Assembly (NCBI RefSeq): GCF_902686445.1
Contig: NC_062218.1
Location: 133,409,241 to 133,473,240 of the forward strand
Reading direction: 5' to 3'
Length of the DNA: 64,000 nt
Source: Sciurus carolinensis
Lineage: Eukaryota > Chordata > Mammalia > Rodentia > Sciuridae
The number at the start of each line of letters is the position of its first letter. Within the stretch, counting starts at the first letter, position 1. Below are positions 24,005 through 38,164 of the stretch, piece after piece. Both the position numbers and the translations under genes were made by a program. The notes below the pieces were generated by a model that had not been told where the DNA came from, did not search any database, and saw nothing but the letters and a program-made list of their open reading frames with translations.

Positions 24005-27000
24005 GTAGTTAAGCTGAGGTTTCAAGATGGCAGTATTGAGAAGGTTGCCTTCCTGGCTCTGCTCCTTGGCATGAAACCAAGAAAGCAGTTAGGCAGCTTC
24101 TCAGTAAGGTGGGTCAGCAAAAACAAAAAAAGAAGACTTTACTGGACTTTAATACTGGACACTGAAAGCAGATCGAGGACTAGGAGGTTAGATATAATAA
24201 ATAAGGAAGAAATTCCCAGTGCTACAGCCAATACTGTGGCCAGAGGAGCCAGTCAAAGGTCCTTCTGCAAGCAAAATGGAGGGATAAAGGAATTAAAGAA
24301 ACCTGTACTTTAGGAGGCCTGAGGCATGTCTGGTTACAAAGAGTTTAGAGATCAAAGATACCAATCCACTAAACTAAAAGGTATGCTGCACAATATCCTT
24401 GTGCAAAAAAGCAGCCCCATATTTCCTGGCTGCATGCAGAAGACAGAGGAAGAAATCATTTTGCAGCCATGGCGCAGGGGTCAGCAGCTGGGGGAGCCAA
24501 TTCCTGATAAACCAGAGTTTGGTCTGATAATATAGGACTGATAATCCCACATTGCACAACACAGAATGTGCCTAAGTGACCAGGAGAAAATAAAAATGGA
24601 GAGAGGTTTTATACAGGGGAATATTGGCCAGGAAAATCCACCCAGCTCTTCCCCTCCAATCTGGTTGCTTGCAGGACCAGATGGGAGACAGGCCAGGCAA
24701 GGAATTTGAAAGGGCCTGCAACTGCTGGGCCCTGGAGGTGCACTGATGTAAAATCTCCAGACCAAATGATATTCATCAAAGAGCTTGGAGCCTACTTAAG
24801 CCTAAACTCCATCTCCAGGAGTTCCACCTACTAGATTACCTCTCACACTCCAGCAATCCACCCAGAGAGTAGGACATCATTCTCAAGACATCCCCATCTA
24901 CAAAGATGAGAGTCTTTTGAACTCCAACAGAAACAATTCTCTTCATGGAGATGTTTCTCTCTCTCTTTTTTTTTTTTTTCCCTTTCTGTTTAATCCAATT
25001 AATGGTTCATGGACATTTATATATGCTCATATTTTTATTTTTTCTCATTTCTAGCATTTATTTAAAATTTCTTTTAGTTGTTAATGGAGCTTTACAGTTT
25101 TTTATTTATATGCGGTGCTGACAATCAAACCCAATGCCTCACACATGCTAGGCAAGAGCTCTTACCACTAAGCTACAACCCCAGTCCCCAATCCCAGCAT
25201 TTTTGAAGGCAGTTATTTTTCATGAATCAGTTTTTTTGAGGACTAGAAAGTCTGATTAGTATATTTCTGCTTTGCTTTATATTCTTATTTTTAAATTTAA
25301 AAATTTTACTTTACATATATTTTTCTCAACTGTTTCCCTTGATTCTTTCTCTCATCTTCTGCTTAGTCAACTTCTATTATTCTCTTTGACTCTTCCTTTA
25401 ACTTTTACTTCTATCTTCTCTCCTCCTCCCTCAAAATCATCACATCCTATATCATTTCTGTTTTCACCCTATCCACCATTTGAAATTATAACACCTTTTA
25501 CAAGCTTACTGTTTTTATTGCAGGCAAAAACTTATAGTATCTGTTTGTTGTGACAATTAACATTGTAAGACATCATAGCAGGAACTATTTGGTTTAATGC
25601 TGTGTATGTTCGCATTGGTTGTTGTTAACTGTCTCCCCCTCAATAGTGAGGTACTGGAAACCTTAGAGACACTGAGTCTACAGGGTAGAAACTACTGCCT
25701 CAGACCCAGACTGTTACATGGATAGACACACAAACAACATGAAAAAATAAGGGAACAGATCACCCCAAATAAACCAGAATTCACTGACAACACAGTGGAG
25801 GAAATGTCAGAGAACAAGTTTGGAATGCACATAGTTAAACTGATTTGCAAGGCAAAGGATGAAATAAAGAGTGAAATCAGAGAGAAAATACAGAAGTAAA
25901 AGATCACTCCAATAAAGAGAGAGATCCTGAAAAAAAAAAAAAAAATTCTCAAAATAAAGGAATTAATAAATCAAATTAAAGAGTCAATGGAAAGCACCAT
26001 AAAAAAACTAGATCACTTGGAACACAGATTCTGGCAATGAAGACAAAATATATAATCTTAAAAATAAAGTTGACTGTGGAGAAGTGAAGTGAAGAGATCA
26101 TGAACAGAACTTCCAAGAAATATGGGATAACCTGAAAGACCAAATTTAAGACTTATCAGGACAGATGAAGGCTAGAGATACAAATGAAAGGAATGCACAA
26201 TCTTTTCAATGAAATAATATTAGAAATTTCCCAAGCCCAATGAATGAAATGGAAACTCAAATACAGGAGGCTTACAGGATCCCCAATATACAAAATTATA
26301 ATAGAGCCACACCAAGGCACATTATAAAAAAATGCCTAACATTCAGAATAAGGACAGAATTTTAAAATGCTGCCAGAGAAAATTGACAGGTAACATTTAG
26401 ATGGAAACCAATCCAGATCTCAGCTGATTTCTCAACCCAGACCCTCAAAGCAAGGTGGTCTTGGAATAATATATAACAAGATCTGAAAGAAAATGGGTGC
26501 CAGGCAAGAATACTATACCCAGTAAAATTAAGTTTCAGAATTGACAATGAAATAAAAACTTTTCATGATAAACAAAATTTAAAAGTATTCACAACTAGAA
26601 AGATTGTACTACAAAACATACCCAATAAGATATTTCATGAAGAAGATATAAAAATGAAAACCAGAAAAGGGAGAAACTACATTAGAAAAATAGTCACTCA
26701 AAGGAGAAACTAATTCAATTAAAAAACAGAAATAAATCAAAATGACAGGGAATAAAAATCATTTTTCAATAGTAACAATGAAGGTAAATGGCCTGAACTC
26801 ATCAATCCAAAGACACAGACTGGAAGATTGGATTGAAATACAAAATCCAGTAATATCTGTTTCCAAGAGACTCACCTCATGGGCAAAGACATCCCACACA
26901 CTGAAAGTAAAAAGATGTGAAAAAACATCATTCACATGGATCTCACAAAGACCCAAGAGTTTCTATCCTCATATCAGATAAAGTAGACTTCAAGCCAAAG

Positions 27001-30000
27001 TTAATCAGAAGAGATGGAGGACATTTCAAACTGCTTAAGAGAATTATATATCAACATAACATCTTAAGTTATTAACAATCTTAATTTATGTCCCAAACAA
27101 TGGAGTATCTATGAATGTCAAATAAACCCTTCTCAACTTAAAGAATCAAACAGATCACAACACAATAATACTGGGTGACTTTAACACACCTCTCTCGCCA
27201 CTGGATAGATACTCCAAACAAAAAATACATAAAGAAGCTACAGAACTAAAAAATACAATTAATAATTTAGACTTAACAGACATATAAAGACTATTTCATC
27301 CCTCAATGACTGAATATACTTTCTTCTCAGCAGCACACAGACCTTCTCTCAAATTGACCATAGCCTATAACACAAAGCAACTCTTAGCAAATACAGAAAA
27401 ACAGAGATAATAACCTTGAATTCTATCGGATCATAATGGAATGAAATTAGAAATCAAGGATAAAATAAAAAATACAAGTTAGTCTAACACCTGGAGACTA
27501 AATAATTGGATAGCAGAATAGGGGATGGAAATTAAAAAAATATTTAGAGGTAAATGAGACAATACAACATAAAAAAATCTCTGGGATAATATGAAGGCAG
27601 TTCAAAGAGGAAGGTTCATTGCAAGGAGCTCATTCATTAAAAGAATAGAAAGTTAGAAAGTCACTTAATAAATACCCTAACATTACATCTCAAAGCCCAA
27701 GAAAAGAACAACAAATTAACACCAACAGCAGAAGACCAGAAATAATTAAAAGCAGAACTGAAATCAGTGAAATTGAAACAAAAATAAAAAATTGACAAAA
27801 CAAAAAATTGGTTCTTGGGGGGAAAACAAAATCAATAAAATTGGTAAACCCTTAGCTAAGTTAACGAAGAGAAGAGAGAGAACTGAAATTACTAAAATTT
27901 GTGATGAAAAAGGAAATAGCAGAAAAGACACTCCTGAAATACAGATAATAATTAGAAACGATTTTGGAAATTTATACTCTAATGGAAAGCCCTAAAGACA
28001 ATGACACATTTCTAGACCTACTCAAATTGAATCACAAGGACATACACAATTTAAAGAGATCAATTTCAAGCAATGAAATTGAAGACACCATCAAAATCCT
28101 ACCTACCAAAATGAAAAGCCCAGTACCAGATGGATTTTCAGTCAATTTCTACCAGACCTTCAAAGAACTAATACCAATCCTCCTCAAATTATTCCATGAG
28201 ACAGAAAAGGAGGGAACCCTTCCAAACTCATTCTATGAAGTTAGTATCACCCTGACTCCAAAACCAGACAAAGACACATTAAGGAAAGAAAACTTCTTGA
28301 CGAACATAGATGCAAAAATTCTTAAGAAAATTCTGGCAAACTGTATATAAAAACATAAAAAGAGAGTGCACCATGATCAAGTGGGGTTCATCCCAGGGAA
28401 GCAAGATTGGTTCAAAATATGCAAATCAATCAACGTAATTCATTACATCAAGACTTAAAGACAAGAAGCAAATAATTATCTCAATAGATGCAGAAAAAGT
28501 ATTTGATAAAATACAGTATCCATTCATGTTCAAAACACTAGAAAAATTAGACATAGTAGAAACATACCTCAACACTGTAAAAGCTATATATGCTAAACCC
28601 AAGGCCAGCTGCATTCTAAATGGAGAAAAATTGAAAGCATTCCCTTTAAACTCTGGAACAAGACAAGGATGCCCTCTTTCACATTTCTCTTCAACATATG
28701 CCTGGACACTCTAGCCAGAGCAATCACACAAAGGAAAAAATTAAAGGGAAATGAATAGGAAAAAAAGAACTCAAACTATCCCTATTTGCCAATGACACGA
28801 TTCTATATTTTTAAGATCCAAAAAACATTCCACCCAAAAACTTCTAGAATCATAAATGAAATCAATAAAGTCACAGGATATAAAATTTTTCAATTGTGTT
28901 CCTATACATTAGTGATGTATCAACCCAAAGAGAAATTAGGAAAACTATCCCATTCACAACAGCCTCAAGGAAAATAAAATATTTGGAAATCAATCTAAAA
29001 TGCAGGTGAAAGACCTCTACAATGAAAACTATAGAACACTAAAGAAAAATTAAAGAAGACCTTAGAAGATGGAAACATCTCTCATGTTCTTGGATAGGCA
29101 GAATTAATATTGTCAAAATGGCCATATTACCAAAAGCACTATACAGATTTAATGCAATTTCTATTAAAATTCTGTTGACATTCTTCACAGAAATAGCAAA
29201 AGCTATCATGAAATTCATTTGGAAAAATAGAGACCCAGAATAGTCAACACAATCCTTAGTGAGAAAAGTAAAGAGGCTACACAATACCAGACCTTAAATT
29301 ATACCACAGAGTTCTAGTAACAAGAACAGCATGGTATTAGCCCCAAAACAGACATGTAGAGCAATGGTACAGAATAGAAGACACAGACACAAACCCACAT
29401 AAGTACAGCTATCTCATACTAGACAAAGGTGCCAAAAACATATATTGGAGAAAAGACAGACTCTTCAACAACTGGTAAGGGGAAAACTGGGAATCCATAT
29501 GTAGCGCAATGAAATTAAGACCCCTATCTCTCAACCTGCACAAAACGTAACTCAAAGTGGATCAAGGTCTTAGACATTAGACCACAGACCCTGCACCTAC
29601 CAGGAGAAAATGTCGGCCCAACTCTCCATCATGTCAGCTTAGGAACCAACTTCCTCAACAAGATTCCTAAAGCGTAAGGAGTAAAATCAAGAATCAATAC
29701 ATGGGATAGTATCAACTACAAAACTTCTTCATAGCAAAGGAAACAATCAAAAATGTGATGAGAGAGCCTACAGAATGGGAGAAAATCTTTGCCACATGCA
29801 CTTCAGATAAAGCATTAATCTCCAGGATATATAAAGAACTCACCAAAAAACAAATAACCCAATCAATAAATAGGCAAAGGAACTGAAACAGACACTTCAC
29901 AGAAGAAGAAAAATGAATGGTCAACAGATATATGAAAAAATGTTCAACATCCCTAAAAATTGAATGCAAATTAAAACTACACTGAGATTTCATCTCACTC

Positions 30001-30690
30001 CAGTCAGAATGGCAATTATCAGGAATACAAATAACAATAAGTGTTGGTGCAACCAGTGTGGAAAGCATTATAGTGATTCCTCAGAAAACTTGGAATGGAC
30101 CACCATTTGGCCCAGTTCTCCCACTTCCAGCACATACCCAAAGGACTTAAAATCAGCATAGTATAATGATGGGGCTACATCAATGTTATAGCAGCTCAAT
30201 TCACAATGGCTAAACTATGGAACCAACCTAGGTGACCTGCAACAGATCAATGGATAAAGAAAATGAGATAATATATACACAATGGAATATCACTCAGTCA
30301 TAAAGAAGAAAGAAATTATGGCCTTTGCTGGTAAACGGATGGAACTGGAGACTATCATACTAAGTGAAATAGGCCAATCCCAAAAAACTAAAGGCAGAAT
30401 ATTCTCTCCGATATGCAGATGCTAACTCACAATAAGGGGACAGGGCAATGTACAGAAGTTCTCTGCATTAGACAAAGTGGAATGAAGGAAAGGGGGAGAA
30501 CGGGAATAGGAAAGACAGAATGAATGGAACATGACTTTCCTGTTTACATATGAATACACAACCAGTGTAATTCCACATTGCGTACAACCACAAAAATGGC
30601 AAGTTATACTTCATGTGTGTATGGTAAGTCAAAATACATTCTACTGTCACGTGTAACTAAAAAGAACAAAGAAAAAATATTTTTAATTAG
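24005..30690 (+). mobile_element. Nearly full-length, inactive L1 (5' UTR, ORF1, ORF2, 3' UTR)
   Basis: A promoter-like 5' region starts about 24005 ('tttcaagatggcagtattga'). ORF1-type sequence spans about 25650-26700. The ORF2 endonuclease part starts near 26742 ('NGLNSSIQRHRLEDWI'), the reverse transcriptase part near 27960-28980, then the ORF2 C-terminus and a 3' UTR reach about 30690. ORF2 has many stops and frameshifts, and the catalytic FADD box reads FAND (Asn at 28791-28793). An ID SINE interrupts the 5' region. The element lies antisense to CNOT6, in intron 1. Both ends are approximate; no TSD was found. Confidence 0.8.
25080..25190 (-). mobile_element. ID SINE nested in L1
   Basis: 'atatgcggtgctgacaatca', 'ctcacacatgctaggcaaga' and 'ctaagctacaaccccagtcc' in reversed ID order. 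Confidence 0.85.
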
Positions 30691-31199
30691 TTAACTTTTG
30701 TAATATTAGGAAAGCATGTGATAAATGTGTTATATTAGCCAGGTACAAAAATGTGTTTTTGTTAAAGGCTTTTCTGATGTTAAATAATGTAATTGGTCAG
30801 ATTTTCTTCAAAGGAAATGAGGCTGAAAATGAGGCTGAGTTACAGCCTGTCTCAATTGATATGATAAAGAAATACTGAATTTGCAATCTCTCTTTTCTTT
30901 TAGATGTTTTTTACATTTTCTCCTTCCCCATTCTTTATTTCTTTTCCAACCATGGAGGAAAAAAGAGGAGGGAAAGGAGGGGAGAGAAAGAGAAAGACAC
31001 TCACGTTCAGAAAAACCCTGTTTGACTCTTGGGCTCCTGTAAGGGCTACCAAAAGTTAGAGCTGAAATGGTACCTGAAAAGGTAATGACACTAATCTCAG
31101 TGCCAATTTACTTCTTCTAATCTATTTTTTCACAATGTCTTAACCAGTTTTCTCCTAAATCCTAATGACTTTTACTTACAGATGAGCTCTTAATCTGTA

Positions 31200-31950
31200 C
31201 TCTCCATTTTCACCACATTGAAGTTAATACATATCTTATTTTTCAACTTCACAACTACTAAAAAAATCCCCTCTTAAGAGTACTAAAACATCTTCCTGAT
31301 ACATGCCTGCTCATGGCACTCACTCTTCTTATTAAAAACCTAAAATGGCTCTTCCTGCCTACCTAAGTAAAGTACAAACTTCAAAGTTGTTTTTGTGTTT
31401 GTTTTAGGGTCTTTTTTGTTCTTCGTTTTTGGTGTTTTTGGTTTTTTTGCCTCTTTTTGCAGTACTTGGCATTAACCCAGGGCCTCATACACACTAGCTA
31501 GCAAGATAAGCAGGCTACCACTGAGTTACACCTCCCAGCTTTTTCATTTTTGAGACAGGGTCTCCCTAAGTTACCCAAAATGGCCTGAAATTTGCCTGAG
31601 CAGCTGGGATTATAGGTGGGCATCACTGCACCTGGATCTTTCAAGTCTTTTGCACTGAACTTAGCTATCCTCTCACCCTTCAGTAACTTCCATACGCTAA
31701 TTCCTTTACCAAAGACAACCTTCACCCTCAACTCCTACTCATATTTCAAAGAACTCCTATCACATTTCCTAGCCCTTCTCAAAGACACAAGTTCAGTATG
31801 CCCTTTTGTGCATGCCATACATTTATTATAGCATCTATTCCCCCTAAGTTTGTACTTCCCAGTTTCTTGTGTAATGCCTAGCCTATTACACCAATGAACT
31901 GATTGAGTCTTTCCGTCATGACCCAGAATCAGGTTTTCATAGAAGAAAAT
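31200..31950 (+). mobile_element. L2 fragment interrupted by a SINE
   Basis: 'aacctaaaatggctcttcct', 'ctcctactcatatttcaaag' and 'cctagcccttctcaaagaca' resemble L2 3' sequence. Split by the SINE at 31452-31635. Confidence 0.5.
31452..31635 (-). mobile_element. B1-ID SINE
   Basis: 'accactgagttacacctccc' (ID) then 'gagacagggtctccctaagt' and 'gggattataggtgggcatca' (B1). Confidence 0.8.
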
Positions 31951-32379
31951 CCAAAAGTAATGCAATGTAGCAGAATCATGCTTTCTTAAGGAAGCTTTTC
32001 TTACAAAATTATTCATTCATCAAATTATTTACTAAGCACTGTGCTAGGAGCTAGAAATAAAGAATGAATATAAGGTTTAATCTTTGGGGGACAAACAAAA
32101 TCTTACAACAATGTAATCAAGCTTTTATAATTGTCACTCATGCTTTTAAAATTACAGCTAACCTATATACCACTCTCAAATTATTCTTCCTAAGGCTAAT
32201 TACACTGCAAATTTCAGTAAAAAGAGCCACAAAGGATAGAAGGTTTAACTGAACTGACTTCTGGTCCCATAAAAGCTTTGAAACTATGATTCTGTTATCT
32301 CTTCCACTCCCTTTTAAGATCTCTACTGCTTTAAGAGAAAACAAATTCAAACTACCGTTTTGAATTCAAAATGCCCTAC

Positions 32380-32600
32380 CTTTCCAGACCTTTGTCCCAA
32401 TATGCTTCTGTACCTTCTGATGCAACCAGAAGGCCAACTGCCATCTTTCAGTAATGCTACACATTTCCCTATCTTCAAGCCATCAGTTATACACCATTTG
32501 CATATTAAAATTCTATTTGTACTTCAAGATTAAGCCACATATTATATCCTCCTCTTTACCACTGCCCCCATAGTCAATTACAAATGAACACAAATGGCTT
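32380..32600 (+). mobile_element. L2 fragment
   Basis: 'ctttccagacctttgtccca' and 'gtacttcaagattaagccac' fit diverged L2 3' sequence. Confidence 0.4.
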
Positions 32601-33221
32601 ACAAGCTGTTTTTCCCTAACAAAGCAACCTCAAATGCTGTCCACAAAGCAAGATTAGACAAAACAGTAACAGTTTTGTTGAATGTCCTTCAAAAACCATT
32701 CTAGCTTTCAAAAGTAGACTAAAATACAAAACCCATGTCTATAGCAATCCCACGCCAAATTTATTACAGTCCGTTATTTCCATACCTGACAGTGAGAAGA
32801 GAACTCAATGAAAAGTCTACAAATTTCAAAACAGGAACAGAAATGAGTTCCAAATTGTGCTTTCAATGGAAATAAAAGTAGGGAAATAGTGATATAATTA
32901 ATATGGAAAAGGAAATAGTTAAAGAAAGGAAGTTGAACATAAAAACAACTTCCTACTTTTCATTATTACCAAAAAATAAAAAAGTCATCAGGTCACTACT
33001 TTAAAACCATCCCCAATTTACTCCCTTTTAAAAAACAACACAAATATTTTAGGTACAACAAACACTAACAGAATATAATAAACATTAGGAGAATATAGTA
33101 AGTATTCTGTTTCCACCAGGATATGTAAGACATTTGGAATGTCATGTAAACCAATAAACTGATAAATATTATTTATGGCTGAGATGGCAGACCCACAACT
33201 CGTTTTTCTTTTCCCTCTTTT

Positions 33222-33404
33222 ATTTTGGGTGACACAAGGGACTGAATCCATTGGTACTTTACTACTGATTTATACCCCCAGATCTTTTCATTTTTTAAGA
33301 CAGGGTCTCACTTAGTTGCTGAGGCTGGCCTTCAACTTGCAATCCTCTGCCTTAGCTTCCCAACTCCCTGGGATTACAGTGGTGTACTACTGCACGGAGT
33401 ACTA
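33222..33404 (-). mobile_element. B1-ID SINE
   Basis: 'gacacaagggactgaatcca' (ID side), 'agacagggtctcacttagtt' and 'gggattacagtggtgtacta' (B1 side). Confidence 0.82.
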
Positions 33405-33478
33405 CCATATTCTTTAAAACATTCACCTTCTGTTTTAACAAGTATGTAACATGAATTCTTAATTAAAAATATGGTCTG

Positions 33479-33915
33479 TGTTTTAGTCAGCTTTTTGCTG
33501 CTGTGACCAAAAGACCTCACAAGAACCATTAGAAAGGAAAAGTTTTTGGGGGGCTCACAGTTTCAGAGGTCTCAGTCCACAGAAAGCTGACTCTATTCCT
33601 TAGGGCTTGAGATGAAACAGAATATCATGGCAGAAGACTGTGGCAGAGGAAAGGGGCTCAGAACATCACATCACAAAGCAGAAAGAGGGAGAGTTCTTAC
33701 AGATAAAATATAAACTCCAATAGTATGCCCCCAGTAACGTATCTCTTCCAGCCACACCGTTCTTGCTTTCAGTTACCACTTGGTTAATCCCTATCGGGGA
33801 TTAATTCACTGATTGGGTTAAGGCTCTAATAACCCAATCATTTCACCTCTAAATCTTCTTGCAGTGTCTTACATATGAGCTTTTGGGGGATAACACATAC
33901 CTAAACCATAAGAGT
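33479..33915 (-). mobile_element. MaLR-type solo LTR
   Basis: Reverse complement of the family at 9142 and 20992: 'ttttagtcagctttttgctg', 'tttcagaggtctcagtccac', 'attaattcactgattgggtt', and an end near 'acctaaaccataa'. Confidence 0.8.
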
Positions 33916-34379
33916 TTGAGTCTAGTATAAAGCCAGTTGGCTCCCCTGGACTACAGTACCAATCATTTTTTTTTTTATAACCTCAATTCAGCTAAGGTAC
34001 TTTTATTCTCACTTTAAACCCAGATAATCCTGCCTCTCAAAGCATCATACTCCTTTCTCCTTCTAGCTAGGTTTCACAATAACAGACCTTATTAACCAAG
34101 TGTCCTTAGTGGCAAAATAAGTACCATTAATGCCCTGGTGGAAAACAGAAACAAAACTACAAAATAACAACTTAAAGATGAGTTGTTGTGTAAAAAGCAA
34201 AGCTTAAGTCCTAATTGGATTTTGAAATTACTATTTTAAATAGCTGATGGTATCATGGCAGGTATCTTACAACCCATGATAATGTCCCAGAAACAAAAGT
34301 ATCTAAAGAGCCTTAGGAGGAACAGAAAAAGAAGATAGTGGGGAAAAAAACAAGGTATCTAAAAAGATTGTACCAAAAA

Positions 34380-34690
34380 ATGAAATTATCACATTGGTCT
34401 TCAAACCTGCCCTTCTTCTTATGCCTCGCCCAGTTTTCCAAGCCAAAAATGAAGATGACTGTCTCTCCAATTCTATCCCATTTCAACTCCTAAATCTCTC
34501 ACTGATTCTGCCTGAATTCCTACAGCACTTATCTGAGCCATTCCATCAATAGTTTCAGATCTTCTTTTTTCTACTCTCCTCTATCCTAATCTATCCTAGT
34601 TAACATTCTTGGTCCAAAAACTACACCTTATTCATCTTAGTACCCTTGGAATCTGGCCTGGCATCTAATACAAAAGTCACCACATGGTAA
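34380..34690 (+). mobile_element. Possible L2 fragment
   Basis: Pyrimidine-rich sequence with 'aactcctaaatctctcactg' and 'gaatctggcctggcatctaa', weakly L2-like. Confidence 0.3.
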
Positions 34691-35384
34691 CTGTGACTGG
34701 TCCCAGGATGACTGGTTCTAAGACTTGGTACCCTCTTAATACAATGAATTATAATATTCCAGTTACCAGTAATCTTGGCCTCTGCCAGCATTCAACATTT
34801 ATTCTAGCTGCTAATTTAAGTATATAATCATTTGGGAAGTTCTTAATGTACTAGCAATCACTATTGCTCCCCAGTCATTTTTTTCCCCCTAAAACTAAGA
34901 AATAACAGTTTTCATGAACCTTACAAAGCATCAATAACACTGGAATCTTAAGAGGCCACTGACAAGGTTTCAAAAACTTTGAAAAATACCTAGAACACCT
35001 GCATTTAGTGAAGATCTGCTACACACTGCTTTTGAACTGACATTTCCAAAATAGCAAAACACTTCCAGAATGTTTTCAGACAAGATATATGGTATATATA
35101 TTTTACCAACAAGACAAGTATTCTTATGTGGACTCTAGTGAGGTTTTTGATCCATAACCAAAAAGTATTAAGATTCTGCCAATTAACTGTATGTCAACAT
35201 GACTAGCCACCAGTGTAAGTAGTCATAAATTTGGGCAAGTGGGTCTCCCTAAACAATCAAATCTACAACAAAGGTCTACTCCAAATCACATCATGACAGT
35301 GTGTTAAGCAGGAAATGGGAGGGGTACGACACAATGTCAATAAAAATACAAATGACCTCAGACAGATCTATTTGACAGCCCTAA

Positions 35385-35530
35385 TTCTGCAATGTGTTTA
35401 CCTTCATATTTAAGGCTTAAATTTCCTCATTTAAAAAATGGTGCTATCTATCTCACAATTTTGGCAAGAGGGTTAAATAATACTTTTTGCACAGTGCCTA
35501 TCACATCATTAGCATTCAACAAAAACCTTT
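35385..35530 (+). mobile_element. MIR SINE fragment
   Basis: 'aatttcctcatttaaaaaat', 'gagggttaaataatac' and 'gcacagtgcctatcac' follow MIR core order. Confidence 0.6.
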
Positions 35531-36039
35531 ATTCTTTCTATAACTACACTCCTAAATCTTTGGAGTTTCTATAGTTTCCCTAAAACTAGGGAAAAAATGA
35601 CAATTCTTTAGATGTCCCAAATAGAGTTTTCATTTCCAAAAATTTTATATTATAATAAAGGAAACTATCAGTCTGAAACACTGCAGTTAGCTTCATCAGA
35701 TACTGCTTTATGACACTGTGGTATTTACTTATAACTATATACAATCTTCAGAAGAAAACATTTCACCTCCCAATAAGCTGAACACAAGTACATTTTTAAT
35801 TTAATTTTAGTATGTCATATCTTCATTTCTGTTTGGTCTTTAAAGAGCAGGACATCCTAATATAGCTATTGCTCCATACTCAAAATCTACCTAGTAAAAA
35901 TATACATAACCAATGATTTTACCTAGATTGAACCAGGGCCACTGCATAATTTATTAGGCCTCCATGTTTGTAACAGGTAACTTTAGGGGAAAAAAATTCA
36001 TCTAATGAGTCACCATTTGCTCTCATTCTATATGTAAAA

Positions 36040-36245
36040 CTAGTGGCACACACCTGTAATCCCAGTAACCTGGGAGATTGAGGCAGGAGGACCACAGGTT
36101 CAAGGACAGCCTCAGCAATTTAGCAAAGCCTTAAGCAACTGTGTAAGACACACCTCAAAATAAACAATAAAAAGGGCTGGAGATGTAGTTCAGTGGTAAA
36201 GCACCCTTGGGTTCAATCCCCAGTAACCACAACCAACCCCCAGCA
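36040..36245 (+). mobile_element. B1-ID SINE
   Basis: 'gtggcacacacctgtaatcc' (B1), 'ggctggagatgtagttcagt' (ID), and 'gggttcaatccccagtaacc'. Confidence 0.85.
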
Positions 36246-36276
36246 AAAAAAAAAACCTGCATCAAAAATTCAAATG

Positions 36277-36354
36277 AGGACTGGGGATGTAGCTCAGTTG
36301 GTAGTAGAGTGCTTGCCTCACAAGCACAAAGCCCTGGGTTCAATCCCCAGTACC

Positions 36355-36386
<32 letters not shown>
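36277..36386 (+). mobile_element. Young ID SINE with pure poly-A
   Basis: 'gactggggatgtagctcagt', 'tagagtgcttgcctcacaag' and 'gggttcaatccccagtaccg', then about 30 uninterrupted A residues, which suggests a recent insertion. Confidence 0.9.
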
Positions 36387-36389
<3 letters not shown>

Positions 36390-37689
36390 AATGAACTTTG
36401 GGCTATGGAACTCCACTACAAACCTATCAAAGGGAACAAAAAGTAAATTTTAAATTTTCTAGTAACTGAAGAATGAAAGTTCTAATATTGTGATTTTACA
36501 CCAAACTCCACCTCCAATGAGGAAGAACTTTTTAAAATCAATTCCACAAAAAAAAAAAAGATTTTTGTGTGTAACCAAATAAAATGCAATTATTCCAGTC
36601 AATATATCAAGGAAAACTTTGAAAAATAGATAATATACATTAGAAATTTATTCCCTAAGTTTTGACCTTAAGGAAACAAAAAATTGGCAACTTACACAGA
36701 TGTCTACCTTCTCTCCACTTTGGTCTCCTCTTTGAATTTACTCTTTTCTTCTTTTTTTCAAACAGGAGTCTATCACGTTCTTCATCTTAACCTCCCAGTG
36801 CCCAACACAATCTGTCTTTCACTTTCTAGGTCTCATAAAATTTTTCTCTGCTTATGTTCACCTACCTGGCAAATCCTATCCACCCATTTTCAGACTTCAT
36901 CCTACCCTAAACCAGGGGACCATTTACACCACTGAAAATTGTCTCTTTCTCAGCACTTGTACCAATGTTGGCCTCTGTAATGTTGCTACTTCCTATTCTG
37001 TCTACCTCCTTAAGCACTTCATTTCAATGCTGTCCAAAACTAAATGCTAGCTGCTCCTTAGAGTTCCCCCTGCCCTCACCTCTACCTGTTCTATATTAAC
37101 CTGGGGTTCACCACCAAGTTTCAGAGCTGTTTATGTGCATACTTACTCTTCCAGCAGTGTCCATAATTCCCAACTGATTCTCAACTGAGGATTTTCACCC
37201 ACAAAAGCCTAACTTCCATTGCCAAAGACATAAAGACCAAATCTATCAAATCTCCCACCATCATAGTTTGGATACTTATTAGACATACCCACCTAAATAA
37301 CCAAGAGGGAAGAAAAACTACAGACTCAAAGTTCAAATTCTACCACTTTTCTTGCCCAAATCTGCTCTTCTTCCTCTATTTCCCAAGTTAAATCCTACCA
37401 CAGTTTCCCAAGATAAAGAATTTCTGAATCATACTCACCTTTTGCCTATTTCTATAGCTCACTGCTTATCTATCTCTAATTCTAGTATCAAAGTTATTCT
37501 ATGCTTTTCTACCCTTATACTAATGGCTCTGATTTCTTACAAAGATCTAAATGAACTATCACTCTACATGTGAATGTTAACATGCAGCATTTACATGACT
37601 CTCTAATCCCAGTATCTTAATCCCATTAACCCAACTTGTACATTTTTACCATGTGCCTCATGAAGATGTATGTCACACACTCCATTTCC

Positions 37690-38000
37690 CCATCCAATCT
37701 ACCTAAACTCTCAATGGATTTCCATCCTATACAGGTTGAAGTTCCAATGCTTTAAGAAACAGCCTAACACTACTTATAAGCAGTTTCTGACCACTTCCTG
37801 TCCCCCATCTTTGCATCCTATGCTTCATATCCCAAGCTGTATATTTGACTTTGGGTATGCTGTTCCTTTCCCCTAAAATATCCTACTCAGCCTGACAAAT
37901 CCCTATTCATCCCTCAAGATTCAGCTCAAAGACATCTGAGATAACTCCCTCAAGTTTCCCAAGAATTAAAATTTTTTCCTTTCTAAGCATGCCCAAAACA
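37690..38000 (+). mobile_element. L2 fragment
   Basis: 'tgctgttcctttcccctaaa', 'caaatccctattcatccctc' and 'aagattcagctcaaagacat' follow the L2 3' consensus. Similar but weaker sequence extends left to about 36700. Confidence 0.6.
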
Positions 38001-38164
38001 CTTTATGTATTCCTAATTACTATATAATCTAAGTGTTTTTTCATTTGTCTGCTTACACCACTATAAACCCACTTAGGACAGTACCTGCAACACATGGGTT
38101 GCTCATTACATATTTCTGGAACTGAGTTATAGTACTATTATTATTGGTTTGTTTTGCTTTTTGT

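Noticed and set aside
26742..28714. Plus-strand frames with endonuclease and reverse-transcriptase motifs
   Set aside because: They are remnants of ORF2 of the inactive L1, not host genes. They contain stops, frameshifts and a changed catalytic residue.
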